The notes under the pieces were generated by a model. It made no database searches, was not told where the DNA came from, and worked only from the letters and a program-made list of their open reading frames with translations. A program made the translations under genes and the position numbers. A DNA stretch of 64,000 nucleotides from Adiantum capillus-veneris (taxonomy: Eukaryota > Streptophyta > Polypodiopsida > Polypodiales > Pteridaceae): positions 2,586,501 to 2,650,500 of the forward strand of contig CM043954.1 of the NCBI GenBank assembly GCA_014529385.2, read 5' to 3'. Below are positions 16,266 to 27,114 of this stretch, in pieces (position 1 is the stretch's first letter; each line of letters opens with the position of its first letter).

Positions 16266-16649
16266 CAAATAGGCGAATTCTTCCTTTGAGATTCGGAGGA
16301 TAAAAAGTGTAACCCAAGTCTACCAGATGATTGGGGAAGACAATCGAGTTGCGAATGAACCGCAAAAGTTTTTGATTCTAAGATCTATTTGTATAGAGAG
16401 AGATTTTTTTTTCTACCCTTGCTACGATACAACAGATACGGGGTGAAAATATCGCTACATGAGATAAACATCTTCAATAGCGGGCGGGGTTGAGCTAACT
16501 TTTCTAGTTGAGAGGTGTCGTAGGGATTTGATAAATTAGTCTTAGAAATAGACGTTTGTTCCCTACAAATGAAAACTTCGCAGCAGCTCCGTCGGATGCG
16601 GATTAAGTGGTACAGAAAATCAATTCCTCATGCGAAAGGAATCGGAATT
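16266..16649. other. trnS-psbZ spacer
   Basis: No gene is recognised. The open frame extends 27 codons upstream of the psbZ start, but that part shows no conserved sequence. Confidence 0.4.
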
Positions 16650-16838
16650 ATGACTACTGCTTTTCAATTTGCTTTATTTGCATTAATTGCTACCTCATTT
16701 TTACTAGTTGTTGGTGTGCCTGTGGCGTTTGCGTCTCCCGGAGGATGGTCTGACAACAAAAATATTGTTTTTTCAGGGGCCTCATTATGGATTGGATTAG
16801 TTTTTTTGGTAGGTATACCCAATTCCTTCATCTCCTAA
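16650..16838 (+). CDS. psbZ: Photosystem II protein Z
   Basis: PsbZ is a 62-residue, two-span PSII core subunit that stabilises PSII-LHCII supercomplexes. The frame begins [16 protein letters not shown] and ends [14 protein letters not shown], with the lumenal [11 protein letters not shown] loop between the spans. The proline in GIPNS is normally leucine, so CCC there is a plausible C-to-U editing site. I start at 16,650 because the longer frame from 16,569 adds residues never present in PsbZ. Confidence 0.95.
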   Translation: MTTAFQFALFALIATSFLLVVGVPVAFASPGGWSDNKNIVFSGASLWIGLVFLVGIPNSFIS

Positions 16839-17098
16839 AAGTCTGTTTTGGTTCTTCCCCTCGTAACTTACCGTTACGGGTGGGGAATTCAAATGTGAGA
16901 CGAGATAAATAGATTTTCCACCGCCAGAAAGAAGGATTTGCAATTTGCAATACATAACTCAGTTTAAGTTGATTTCGTAAGAAAAGAAATGAAGTTATGT
17001 AGGTAAATTTAATCTTTTCTTATATTAAAAGAAGTGTGTATTAAGGATCTCATTGGCAAAAGATGCAATTTGGTGCGTAAAATAAAATGATGGATTGC

Positions 17099-17169
17099 GC
17101 GGATATAGTTGAGTGGTAAAATTTCTCCTTGCCAAGGAGGTGACGCGGGTTCGATTCCCGCTATCCGCC
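17099..17169 (+). tRNA. trnG-GCC: tRNA-Gly(GCC)
   Basis: This 71-nt cloverleaf has acceptor GCGGATA paired with TATCCGC, the anticodon loop TTGCCAA and the T arm GCGGGTTCGATTCCCGC. It follows psbZ on the same strand. Here it is followed by trnC, not by trnfM as in seed plants, and marks the other end of the fern inversion. Confidence 0.95.
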
Positions 17170-17480
17170 TACTTTGGGGACAATAAAGAGGTTTGACCCC
17201 AAATGAAGAAACATACAAAACTCTTACCTATAGAATAGAAATTTCAAGTTTTTGCAATTCACAATTTCGTTCGAAATTTCGGGGCGAATAACTAGGTTGC
17301 AGGTTGTCATTTTCGAAGTGGATGCATATGAAACTAGAAATTTTCATCGGGAGCATAGGGGAAACTACTTGTCAGTTTCTAATCTCAGCACTATACTCAC
17401 TGGTGAGACATTTCGTCTGACCGGCTGAACGTCCTCGATGGTCTTTTCAAGTCGGCATTAGAATAGAATCTTTGAAACGG
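17170..17480. other. trnG-trnC spacer
   Basis: No reading frame or RNA is recognised in this 310-base spacer. Confidence 0.45.
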
Positions 17481-17552
17481 GGCGATATAGTCAAGCGGTA
17501 AGACGTAGGACTGCAAATCCTCAATTCCCCAGTTCGAATCTGGGTATCGCCT
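17481..17552 (+). tRNA. trnC-GCA: tRNA-Cys(GCA)
   Basis: The acceptor GGCGATA pairs with TATCGCC, the anticodon loop CTGCAAA contains GCA, and the T arm is CCCAGTTCGAATCTGGG. The outermost anticodon-stem pair is weak (T against C). It is the last recognisable plastid gene before the junction. petN and psbM, expected beyond it in ferns, are absent. Confidence 0.92.
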
Positions 17553-18010
17553 GGAAGAAGAAATGGAAAATAACAATTTGGAAGATTAAATTCATCTAAT
17601 TTTACTCACCCATCTAGGTAGGGTTTTCGGGGGGATTGCTTGGTGCGCCGAAATCGGATACAGGTTGAGTTGCTCTATAGCTTGTTATAGCCTAACACAT
17701 TCCACGTATCTCGACAAATCACGCATCGACAATCCCGAATAAGTATACTACTACTTAGTCAGTAGCAAGTAGGAATTGACAAATCCTACAAAATTATAAA
17801 AACTACCCAGTAACATTGGAAAAGACGACTTGGATTTATACATACTCGTTGTTTCTCGCTACTAGGGGGGTATCCTGCAGAAGAAGATATCTGAATGTAA
17901 AACGCTCTCTTGTGGACTTGAATGCTTTGAAGGAGCGGATGAGCAAAGTAGAGCATGACCATGTATTGAAAGAGGAGAAATTATGACACTATGAGCGGGA
18001 TGTATGCGAC

Positions 18011-18539
18011 ATGAAAAATGTATGCACAAACAAGTCTTGGTCTGATGTATGTGGTAGCAATGTGGTTTCTAATTCCTCACTCATGCAAGCTATGGTTCAA
18101 ACAAAGAATGTTGAGAATGTGGATGTGGAGGAGTTGAAGGAACGGGAGCGACGTTCCAAGAACATTGTTATTCGTGGAATTCCCGAAGAGAAGTTAGAGA
18201 CACCTCCTTCTCTTGCCATTGTTATTGAAGATTCTTCAAAACCCACTTTGGCATGTCCGGAGTTATGGTCTATGGAGCACATAGAGTGGGGAAGCAAAGA
18301 GTTCCTCGCTCGGAGAACGGCCAATTGTATGCACCATGCCGGATGAGACCAAGCGAAAGATTATCCTTGATAATAGTTGGATCTATTTGAGGGATACAAA
18401 ATGTTTTGTATGTGAAGATCGCACTATTAAGCAACAAAATATGCGTCGCAAGGCATATGAGAAAAAGAATAATAAAAACAAGGAGATCTCTCATGAAGAA
18501 AATGTGCCCAAGGAGGAGGCAAGTCTCTCAAGCAAATAG
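18011..18539 (+). pseudogene. LINE-1 ORF1-like fragment
   Basis: Two overlapping frames (18,011-18,346 and 18,336-18,539) together cover a basic region. It has KERERRSKNIVIRGIPEEK, a sequence typical of the start of the RRM-like domain in LINE ORF1 proteins. A Lys/Glu-rich tail follows (AYEKKNNKNKEISHEEN). The product would bind element RNA. A frameshift joins the two parts and the N-terminus is lost. Confidence 0.6.
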
Positions 18540-18545
18540 GGATGC

Positions 18546-19848
18546 GTGACCTATGAGACCGAGTTACAATTGAAAATATGCTTTTGGAATTGTAATGGAT
18601 ACCCATGGAATGCGGGGGTTGGCATTGATGAACTAACAAGCAAAGCCGATGTTGTACTTCTTGTTGAAACTTGGGAGCATGATACACAAAGGATTAACGG
18701 CTTGGAGGATTACAATGTACATTCATTGATGTGGTCAAAGAATCTCAAGCAACGAAGAGGACAAGGAGGGTTAGCATGTATGGTTAAGAAAGGATTGGAA
18801 GATTTTGTATCAATTGTGAAAGATGACAAGTACAAACGTTATGTATGGCTGAAAATTATGACACCAAAAAGAGCACCCATTTTTGTAGCCGGTTGCTACA
18901 TTCCTCATCATGATTCTCCCTTTTATGCTTGCATGGATAGAGATCAACCATTTTCTGATTTGGAAGAGGACATTGCTTATTTCAAAGGTGAAGGTGATGT
19001 TATTGTATTTGGGGATATGAATGCTCGCACACAAAACATTGCAACATGATACTCAACAATTTGATATGCCATACATTTCAAGGGAGTTGGAGGAAGTTCA
19101 CTTGTATGATCGTACTTCAATGGATGAGAAAGAGCCGGATCACTATGGAAAGTTACTTTTACACATGTGTAATAGCACGGGTATGCTCATTGCCAATGGT
19201 GTATCTTTGTGGAGTGGAACCAATGGATTTACATGTAGGAGACATAATGGGGATAGTGTGATTGACTATATGCTACTCTCTGAAGCCATCATGTATCGCA
19301 TAAAGAGTTTTATGTTTGGTCAATGGACCCCCGAATCCGACCATCGCACGTTATGTATTGACCTTTCATGTGGAGAAGCAACTAAGCATGATAATCGCAG
19401 CCAAAGGAAAGAGAAGTTATCACTATGTATGGATTTCAAACGGGCACCAATGTACATTGAAATGGTTGAGCAAAAATTATGGATGACAAAGCTTCAATGT
19501 GATGCACCATTGGAAACTAAATGGGAAGCTTTCAAGAAAGCTATTTGTTCTTGTGCGGAAGAATGCTTTGCCATAAAGCATCTCCATGGTATCAACAAAG
19601 ATAGATCACGCAAAAGGTGGTTTGATAAAGAATGTCAAGATGCTCGAAAGTCCTTGATAAAGCTTGATGCAACTATGGACAAAGACAACTATCGAAGTCA
19701 TTTGCATACATACAAGGCATTGATTCAAAAGAAGAGAAGAAGATGGGAAGTAAAGCAACAAGAATTTCAAGTCCAAGAAAAGGCACATGCATGTGGAAGA
19801 TTTTGGAGAAACTTGAGACGCAAGCGGTTGAGAATTTTGGTAACTTGA
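18546..19848 (+). pseudogene. LINE-1 apurinic-like endonuclease domain (frameshifted)
   Basis: The endonuclease nicks target DNA to prime reverse transcription. The core includes ICFWNCNGYPWN (usual N of the LxWNxxG block), VVLLVETWEHD (catalytic ET), VFGDMNAR (GDxN) and SDHRTLCIDL (catalytic SDH). The frame shifts between 18,546-19,049 and 19,021-19,848. After SDHR comes a Lys/Arg-rich linker leading to the reverse transcriptase. Confidence 0.8.
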
Positions 19849-19933
19849 GTCTAGTGGATATGTACACACATTGTAGGCAATTATATGAGCAAGAAAATAC
19901 TGAAAAAAGCCATTTTATGGTTCACTCCCATGT

Positions 19934-21649
19934 ATGCCGTCTTTTTTTACTATTGAGGATGTATGCGGTGGGCTTGAAAAGTTGGCCACTCGTAAAGTGG
20001 GAGATCTTCAAGGTATCAAGCCGGAGATGATCAAATGGACGGGAGATTTTACCCATGAGTGGATGTGTGATATGTTCAACCTTGCACTTCAACATGGTAT
20101 GCCTTATGATTGGAGTACTAATTGGGTTAAGCCTTTGCATAAAGGAGGAGATGTAAAGAATGTAAGCAACTACCGGACTATAATGATTGGGTCTCTTATG
20201 GCAAAGTTGTTTGGGTGTATAATGGAGATGAAATTGAGTGATTGAGCTGAAGAGAATGACAAGCGTGCAAAGGGACAAGCGGGTTTTCGTCGATGCCATA
20301 GCACCATTGATCATCTTGTCACTCTTCGTGTTCTCATGGAGGAAAGTCGGTTGAAAGGCAAGCGATTGTATTGTTGTTTTGTGGACTTTAAGAAAGCCTT
20401 TGATATGATTCCACGTAACAATTTGTGGAGAAGGATGGAAGAACTCCAAGTGCCAAGTGAGTTTATGCTTGCGGTTTCTCGAATCTATGAGAAGGTGATT
20501 TGTCAATTGCGCATGGGAAGAGAAATTTCAGAAATTTTTGTAAGCATTATTTGGGTAAACAAGGATGTCCATTGTCACCACCAACTCTTTGGTCTATGCA
20601 TCGATCAATTGGAACAAATGGTACTTGACTTTATGCAAGAAGAAGGCATTGAAGAGGTCACTATTTGCAATGCGGTAATCATGCTTTTGTTGTATGCGGA
20701 TGATGTAGTGCTTCTAGCACACACTTTAGAAGATGCACACAAAAGCTTATGGTTGTCCTTGAGAACTTTTGCTTGCATAGTGGGCTGATTGTAAATGAAT
20801 CCAAAACAAAGGTTATGCTTGTGAAAACCAACCATAAGGAGAAGCCATGCATTGTGTACAACAACGAGACACTTGAAGTTGTTGAGAGCTTTAAGTACCT
20901 TGGCCTTGAGGTTCCATCCAATCACAAGTGGCATGAATGTGCTATGCGTCGTTTGGAAGCGGGAAAGAGAGCATATTATCATTTGAGAACATGTGTAATG
21001 CTGGCAACACAAGTGTTTGGGTCTCAAGAAGATCTTTTTTGATGCATTGGTGACACCGGTTCTTCTTTATGGAGTTGAAGTGTGGGGCGGGAGCATCTCA
21101 AAGTCTACTTGGAAAGAGTTTGAGAATGTCCAAAAGCGTTTTCTTACAAACTTTCTCCAAGTTAAGACACAAACACCATATATGCTCCTACTTCTTGAGT
21201 CGGGATCTCTTCCAATTGAGGTTATGGGCATCGAAAGGGTTGTGGAGTACATGATAAAGATGCGTCAAAACCCCTCACATCGACTTCCTACAATTGCATG
21301 GGAAGCAAGCAAAAAAGTTCAAAAGACGCATAAAAGCAAGATCTTGAGCACGGGATGGATGCAAGACATAAAGAAGTGGTTTGGGAGATGGGATGCATTA
21401 CACTTGCTACATGATGCTTCAATTGACTCTCAAGTGAATGAAGCTTTTCTACAAGGCCAATGTATTACGGCTTGGGAGAAATCCGGTGGGTCACGCTTCA
21501 TACATTACACCACCTATATTGCCCCCAACTACAAAACCATGTTCTTCGCTGAGAGAGGAAACCGTACTCACACTTACATGCTTGAGCCTATTCCCTTGTC
21601 CGCGATACGCACTATCGCAGCAATTCGGCTTAGCTCCCATTTCCTTTGA
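19934..21649 (+). pseudogene. LINE-1 reverse transcriptase domain (broken)
   Basis: Motifs in order are KPLHKGGDVKNVSNYRTI, GQAGFRRCHSTIDH (after a TGA at 20,243), CFVDFKKAFDMIPR with the first catalytic Asp, LLLYADDVVLLAH with the catalytic YADD, and SFKYLGLEV. Downstream is the thumb-type region LLYGVEVWGGS. Frames change near 20,760 and 21,020. It would make cDNA at the nicked target if intact. Confidence 0.85.
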
Positions 21650-21940
21650 TGCGAGATAGGGCGTTGGGGCAATGGAGAAGAGTCAAATCGATTGTGCACA
21701 TTATGCTCACTCGAAGTTCGAGAGTCTGAGTACCACACACTACTAGAGTGCTCAGCTTTTGATCACATCCGAACTTGCTTCTCTCACATTTTCAGCCATA
21801 ACTTAGACCTACACACTTTCCTCTCCCAGCCAAAGTGTGGGCTCTCCATTGCGACTCTCATCACTACAATTTTGGAGCATCGAGAGTCACTCATCAGCCA
21901 TACACATACTACATCACATGTAACTTTGGCCCCATAGGTC
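21650..21940 (+). pseudogene. LINE-1 C-terminal zinc-binding domain (zf-RVT type)
   Basis: The segment LCTLCSLEVRESEYHTLLEC carries the Cys-x2-Cys ... His ... Cys pattern of the zf-RVT domain that ends many plant LINE polymerases. An in-frame TGA at 21,647 separates it from the reverse transcriptase. Confidence 0.65.
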
Positions 21941-21968
21941 ATATTTGACCTCCGAGGACGATAATAAA

Positions 21969-22071
<103 letters not shown>

Positions 22072-22274
22072 GATGGATGGAGAGGGTGATAAAGACGGAG
22101 GGAGTGGGAGATTAGGAGAGGGAGAGTGCTTTAGCCAAAGGCAGAATGGGAGAGCAATGCGACTGAAGAGAGATTGCAATAGACAAAGTACCTAGAGTCT
22201 TGTTTCCTTAGCTTCAAGTGCACGAAATCTTCGTCCCCTAAGACCATTATATAGGCATGATCCGACCTGCCACT

Positions 22275-22276
<2 letters not shown>

Positions 22277-22339
<63 letters not shown>

Positions 22340-22540
22340 TCCTTGTGCTCCACAGGTGGGTGCTAAGTGCCCACTTCTTTAACGCAAGGAGAGGGAGGGA
22401 GAGTGTGATAGAGATAGGGAGTGCGAGATTACTACCCTCTCTCTCCTTCCTTGTGCTCCATAGGTGGGTGCTAAGTGCCCATTTCTTCAACGCAAGGAGA
22501 GGGAGGGAGAGTGTGATAGAGATAAGGAGTGGGAGATTAC

Positions 22541-22575
<35 letters not shown>
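22277..22575. repeat. (CT)n - 108-bp tandem pair - (GA)n foldback-like block
   Basis: CT repeats at 22,277-22,337 and GA repeats at 22,542-22,575 flank two copies of a 108-bp unit starting near 22,333 and 22,441. Each unit contains GTGGGTGCTAAGTGCCCA. The CT and GA arms are complementary, so the block can fold back on itself. Confidence 0.85.
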
Positions 22576-22577
<2 letters not shown>

Positions 22578-22699
22578 TTGGAGAGCGAATCTAATTGAAC
22601 CCATTGATCATATATGAAGCAATGTCTCTTTTGCATCAAGTACACAAAATTAACCCACTTTGACTCTTTTAGAGGCTTTAAAGCTTTATCCACCAAGTC

Positions 22700-22770
22700 C
22701 CTCTCTCTCTCTCACCCCCCCCCCATGCTTGCGATAATTAAGTGGCTGCAAAGCAGAGAGAGAGAGAGAG
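22700..22770. repeat. (CT)n - C run - core - (AG)n foldback-like block
   Basis: A short version of the same design: CT repeat at 22,700-22,713, then a C run, a core of about 35 bases, then an AG repeat at 22,755-22,770. It lies just left of the Copia-B target site. Confidence 0.8.
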
Positions 22771-22799
22771 TCATAAATCCCCCATTCCCTTGTGCTATG

Positions 22800-23330
22800 T
22801 GTTAAGTATGGAGCCTGATTTACCCTTGTAATTTTCTGTGGTAAAAGCGCACATTTGTAAGGCCCCCATTATGAGGAGAAGCCATCGTGCGTGAAGGAAA
22901 ATCACTCACCGGAAACCAAAATTTTCACGGACAAGAATCAGGGGCAACTTTAGAGGCCTCAGGGACGGAGGCCCCCGAGACTTTTTTTTTGCCGGAATAT
23001 TCCTTTTTGACGGAATATTATGGCCGGACGGCGGCCGAAAAGTGGTCGAAAAACAACCGGTCGGTTGGCCGGTGGCCGGTAGTCAATGGCCAATGGCCGG
23101 TGGTCGGAAGTCAATGGCCGGTGGCCGGTGGCCGAATTTAAAAGCGGACTTGTCTTCTCAAGGGCGGCCACACATGGGCGGATTGGAGGGTCCGATTTGG
23201 ACTTATTCGCACAAGGGCGGCTACACATGGTTGTCTCTCATAAGAGAGGGCAGCCCTTTTGGCCTATAAAAGGAGGCCATTTCTACACACATTTCAGAGT
23301 GTGAAGTTGATGCAACAAGGTGAGTGTGAG
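22800..23330 (+). repeat. Copia-B 5' LTR, left part, with promoter
   Basis: This is the left 531 bases of a LTR that was about 788 bases before interruption. A TATA box (CCTATAAAAGG) lies at about 23,261-23,271 and is the likely element promoter. A minisatellite of GGCCGGT-like units fills 23,020-23,130. Confidence 0.85.
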
Positions 23331-23522
23331 TGAAGGAGTACGAGCGAAAGTGCGACGCGAGAGAGAGTGCGAGAAGAAGAGCACGACGATATGGTGAACT
23401 CGCTCTACTGTAATGTGTAGAGCATAGTGAGTTCTTATTAGGTTTTTACAAAAGAATATGTGTACATACCTGGTGGCCCGCCCACTTACCTGGGCGACCA
23501 CATTGGGCTTTATACCCCAACA
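23331..23522 (-). repeat. Copia-A 3' LTR
   Basis: 192 bp. On the minus strand it starts TGTTGGGGTATAAAG, which includes a TATA-like motif, and ends CTCCTTCA. Three differences from the other LTR, all transitions. Confidence 0.95.
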
Positions 23523-23611
23523 ACCTCCCACTTAAAGTCCAATGTGGTACTTTAAGTGTGAGAGAAGCTACTATACAAGATAATATACAAGAGATGTAGA
23601 GAAGTGATGTA

Positions 23612-24901
23612 CTACCCTACACCTAACTGCTTGCGAAAATGCGCAAAGCTCTCTGAGGGAAGTCCTTTTGTAAGTAGATCATCAGGATTTTCTGTGGTGT
23701 GAACTTTGACAAGCTGAAGTTTCTTATCCTCGATCATTTCCCTAATGAAATGATACTTCACATCCACATGCTTTGTCTTTGAGTGATAAACTGGATTGCG
23801 AGCCAATTGTATAGCACTTTGACTATCACAATATAACACAGGCATCTCTTCTTTGATTCCCAAATCTGTTACTAGTCGATTAAGCCAAATTGATTCTTTG
23901 GATGCCTCTGATGCTGCAACATATTCAGCCTCTGTAGTAGACTGAGTAACACAATCTTGTAATCTAGAACGCCATGATACTGCTCCACCAGCCAATGTAA
24001 AGACATACCCTGACGTAGACCTTCGGTTGTCTAAGTCACCTGCATAATCTGAGTCTGTAAAACCCTTTACACTTAGCTCCTGACTCCCATAGAATATACG
24101 CATACTCTTTGTAGCTTTCAGGTATCTCAATATTCCTTTCACTGCCTCCCAATGTTTCTTGCCTGGGTTTGACATGTATCGACTTACTACTCCCACTGCA
24201 AATGCAATGTCTGGGCGAGTAGCAATCATTGCATACATCAAACTACCCACTGCAGACGCATATGGAATCTTATCCATTTCAGCCTGTTCTTCCTCAGACA
24301 CATGACAATCTTGTTTGCTAAGTTTCACATATGGTGGCAATGGAACACTCAATGCCTTTCCCTTCTCCATATTGAAACGTTGCAAAACCTTGTCAATATA
24401 CTCTGTTTGAGATAACCAAATCAACTTCTTTGATCTGTCTCTCTCAATGCGCATACCAAGTATATGACTTGCCTCACCCATGTCTTTCATGTCAAACGAT
24501 TTTGCCATCTTTGACTTCAAAGCTGAAATTTCTTCCAAGTGCTTGCCAGCAATCAACATGTCATCCACATACAAAATAAGGATCAGCCAACTGCCATCCT
24601 TAGCCTTCTTTGTATATAGACAGTGATCGAACTCACTACGTTTGTAGCCTTGAGAAAGCATAAACTTGTGGAATTTATGGTACCATGCCCTCGGTGATTG
24701 TTTTAATCCATAAAGACTCTTTAACAACTGGCATACCCAATCTTCCTTGCCTTTCTCAACAAACCCTTCTGGCTGCTGCATGTAAATTTCCACATCTAAA
24801 TCACCATGCAAGAACGCTGTCTTGACATCCATTTGGTGCAACACCAAATCCAATATGGCAACCAATACAAGAAAGCATCTCAATGTAGTCATTTTGACCA
24901 C
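23612..24901 (-). CDS. Copia-A reverse transcriptase and RNase H
   Basis: The 429-residue open frame covers most of the RT and all of RNase H. RT landmarks are HQMDVKTAFLHGDL, SLYGLKQSPRAWY and LILYVDDMLIAGK with the catalytic YVDD near 24,560-24,575. RNase H shows GFTDSDYAGD, SWRSRLQDCVTQSTTEAEY and LYCDSQSAIQLARN with the expected acidic residues, then TKHVDVKYHFIRE. The N-terminal RT part lies upstream in another frame, near 24,902-25,080. It ends TAG at 23,612, close to the purine tract. Confidence 0.92.
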   Translation of the reverse strand: MVKMTTLRCFLVLVAILDLVLHQMDVKTAFLHGDLDVEIYMQQPEGFVEKGKEDWVCQLLKSLYGLKQSPRAWYHKFHKFMLSQGYKRSEFDHCLYTKKAKDGSWLILILYVDDMLIAGKHLEEISALKSKMAKSFDMKDMGEASHILGMRIERDRSKKLIWLSQTEYIDKVLQRFNMEKGKALSVPLPPYVKLSKQDCHVSEEEQAEMDKIPYASAVGSLMYAMIATRPDIAFAVGVVSRYMSNPGKKHWEAVKGILRYLKATKSMRIFYGSQELSVKGFTDSDYAGDLDNRRSTSGYVFTLAGGAVSWRSRLQDCVTQSTTEAEYVAASEASKESIWLNRLVTDLGIKEEMPVLYCDSQSAIQLARNPVYHSKTKHVDVKYHFIREMIEDKKLQLVKVHTTENPDDLLTKGLPSESFAHFRKQLGVG

Positions 24902-25494
24902 CAGAGAGAAGACTTCATCAAAGTCAATGCCTTGTTCTTGCTTAAAGCCCTTGGCAACAAGCCTTGCTTTGTACTTTGGCTGACTATCATGAGCGGTGAT
25001 CTTATACCTGTAAACCCATTTACAAGGTAGAGCCTTTTTGCCCCGTGGTAATTTAACTAGCTTCCATGTCTAGTTTTTATGCAGAGCTGTCATCTCTGAC
25101 TGCATGGCCAATTGCCAATTCCCGGAGTCCTTCATTTGCACTGCTTCCTTGTAACATAAAGGCTCATTGCAATCAGTCAACATGACATAGTTCATAGATG
25201 GAACAAACCTATCAAGAGGTCGCGTGACACGTCCAGATCTACACACAATAGGTGGCTCAGGCTCAGCCACAACCTGTGGTTCCACTCTATCCTGTCATTG
25301 CTCCTCTTGAGCTCTGACATTTTGTCTTGCACGTGCAGGTCCATCTTCTTGGAAGACAACTCTTCTAATCTCATCAACCCTCTCTGGTTTAGAATGATAT
25401 TTGGATTCATTAAAGTGAACATCATTGCTGCGGACAACCTTTCTGGATTCGGGATCCCAAAGTCTGTACCCCATCTCACCAGAATTACCATAGC
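24902..25494 (-). pseudogene. Copia-A integrase C-terminal / RT N-terminal linker (broken)
   Basis: Short frames at 25,070-25,285 and 25,192-25,491 carry linker sequence between integrase and RT, for example VCRSGRVTRPLDRFVPSMN and CNEPLCYKEAVQ, the usual Copia pre-RT segment. Frameshifts separate it from both neighbours. Confidence 0.7.
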
Positions 25495-27114
25495 CTAGAA
25501 AGATGCACTTTCTACTCTTTGGCTCAAGTTTGTTCCTAAATTCCTTTGGAACGTGAGTATATGCCTCATAGCAAAAGACTCTGATATGCTTGTATGAGGG
25601 AATTTTGCCTCACAGCAAAAGACTCTGATATGCTTGTATGAGGGAATTTTGCCTGACCATACCATCTCTGGCACTGAATCCTTCTGCAAAACCTTGCTAG
25701 GAGATCTATTTACAAGATGAACAGCTGTTGATACAGCTTCAGCCCAAAACCCATTTGGCAGTTGTGCATTAGACAACATACTTCTGACCTTCTCTTGTAT
25801 GGTCCTATTCATCCTCTCAGCAACACCATTTTGAGGAGGATTATAAGGAGCAGTAAGTTCACGTTTTATACCTTTTGACTCACAAAAGTCCTGAAAGGCC
25901 TTTGAAACATACTCTCCACCATTGTCAGTGCGTAAGCATTTAAGCTTCTTGCCACTCTGATTCTCCACAAGTGTCACAAATGTTTTGAAAACACTAAACG
26001 CTTCATCCTTGTGCTTGAGAAAGTAAACCCATACTTTCCTCGAGTAATCATCTATAAATGTCATAAAGTAAGAAGCTCCCCCTAGAGATAGGTTAGGCAT
26101 AGGTCCACACAAATCACTATGAACAAGTGCCAACTGTGTATCTCTTCTACTGCTTCTGTGCTTATGTGGCTGCTGTGTTTGCTTACCATACAGACAATGT
26201 TCACAGAATTCAAAATCATTAAATGAAAAGCCAGGCAAATAACCAGAACGAGACAAGATTTCCATTCCCTTCTTGGACATATGTCCTAACCGGCTATGCC
26301 ACAAAGAAACATTCGGCTGCTCGGTTACGTTGATTACATTTTTAGAGACATTTGATACATAAATCATGTAAAGTCCTCCAGACTTTACTCCATGTGATAC
26401 TGTCATAGAACCCTTGGATATCTTCCACATGTTCTGTCCAAAAGTGGTGATGTAGCCAGCATCATCAAGTAAACCTGTGCTGATCAAGCTCTTTGTAATT
26501 GCGGGAACATGTCTCACATTCTTCAGCGTGAAAGAAGAGCCATTCTGAAACTTCAATTGAACATCTCCAACACCTAAGATCTCACATGTCTGCCCATTGC
26601 CTAGCCGAACATGATCTTTAGTGGTCACATAAGAGGTAAACCACTCCTTGTTTGGAGACACATGAAGTGATGCCCCTGAGTCTATAATCCAGTCACTCAG
26701 TGCATTTCCATCAGATGCTGTAAGAAGAGCTAAGTCCATTGTATTCTTCAAGAAGTAGATGTCTCCTGACACTAGACTGTCATCCTCTGCAACAGTGTTT
26801 GTCACATTTATTTCTTGAATCTTCACTGAGGACTTGTTCTTCTCACCGAGATCTTCAGCTTTCTCTTTGCCTTTTTCTGCTTTCCATTCTCTGCAGTCTC
26901 TTTTCATGTGACCCTTCTTGCCACAATGGTAGCATTCTATGTCACTCTTGCCTTTAGCACTGCGGGACTTGCTCCGAGACTGATTCCTTTTTCCACCTTT
27001 GTAATTTTCTTTGGTCCTTCCCCTGACAACTAAGGCTGTTCCTTTGCCTTTGTCCATTGTCTTTCTATTGGTTTCTTCAGTAAGCAGACTTCCTTCTACA
27101 CCTGCCATGTTCAA
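25495..27114 (-). CDS. Copia-A gag zinc knuckle, protease and integrase
   Basis: The 539-residue frame has a CCHC knuckle (CYHCGKKGHMKRDC), an aspartic protease with an intact active site (WIIDSGASLHVS), the integrase zinc domain (HSRLGHMSKKGMEIL ... CEHCLYGK) and the catalytic core (ALVHSDLCGPM, FIDDYSRKVWVY, LRTDNGGEYVS, NGVAERMNRTI with the conserved D, D and E). A 42-bp tandem duplication at about 25,570-25,655 disrupts the frame after VFCCEAKFP, and the frame is lost before the RT. Confidence 0.92.
   Translation of the reverse strand: MNMAGVEGSLLTEETNRKTMDKGKGTALVVRGRTKENYKGGKRNQSRSKSRSAKGKSDIECYHCGKKGHMKRDCREWKAEKGKEKAEDLGEKNKSSVKIQEINVTNTVAEDDSLVSGDIYFLKNTMDLALLTASDGNALSDWIIDSGASLHVSPNKEWFTSYVTTKDHVRLGNGQTCEILGVGDVQLKFQNGSSFTLKNVRHVPAITKSLISTGLLDDAGYITTFGQNMWKISKGSMTVSHGVKSGGLYMIYVSNVSKNVINVTEQPNVSLWHSRLGHMSKKGMEILSRSGYLPGFSFNDFEFCEHCLYGKQTQQPHKHRSSRRDTQLALVHSDLCGPMPNLSLGGASYFMTFIDDYSRKVWVYFLKHKDEAFSVFKTFVTLVENQSGKKLKCLRTDNGGEYVSKAFQDFCESKGIKRELTAPYNPPQNGVAERMNRTIQEKVRSMLSNAQLPNGFWAEAVSTAVHLVNRSPSKVLQKDSVPEMVWSGKIPSYKHIRVFCCEAKFPHTSISESFAMRHILTFQRNLGTNLSQRVESASF

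Noticed and set aside
16569-16649. An N-terminal extension of PsbZ
   Set aside because: PsbZ is 62 residues in all plants and the conserved start is at 16,650.
22131-22604. Open frames across the CT/GA repeats as genes
   Set aside because: They are Ser-Leu or Glu-Arg runs produced by the microsatellites.
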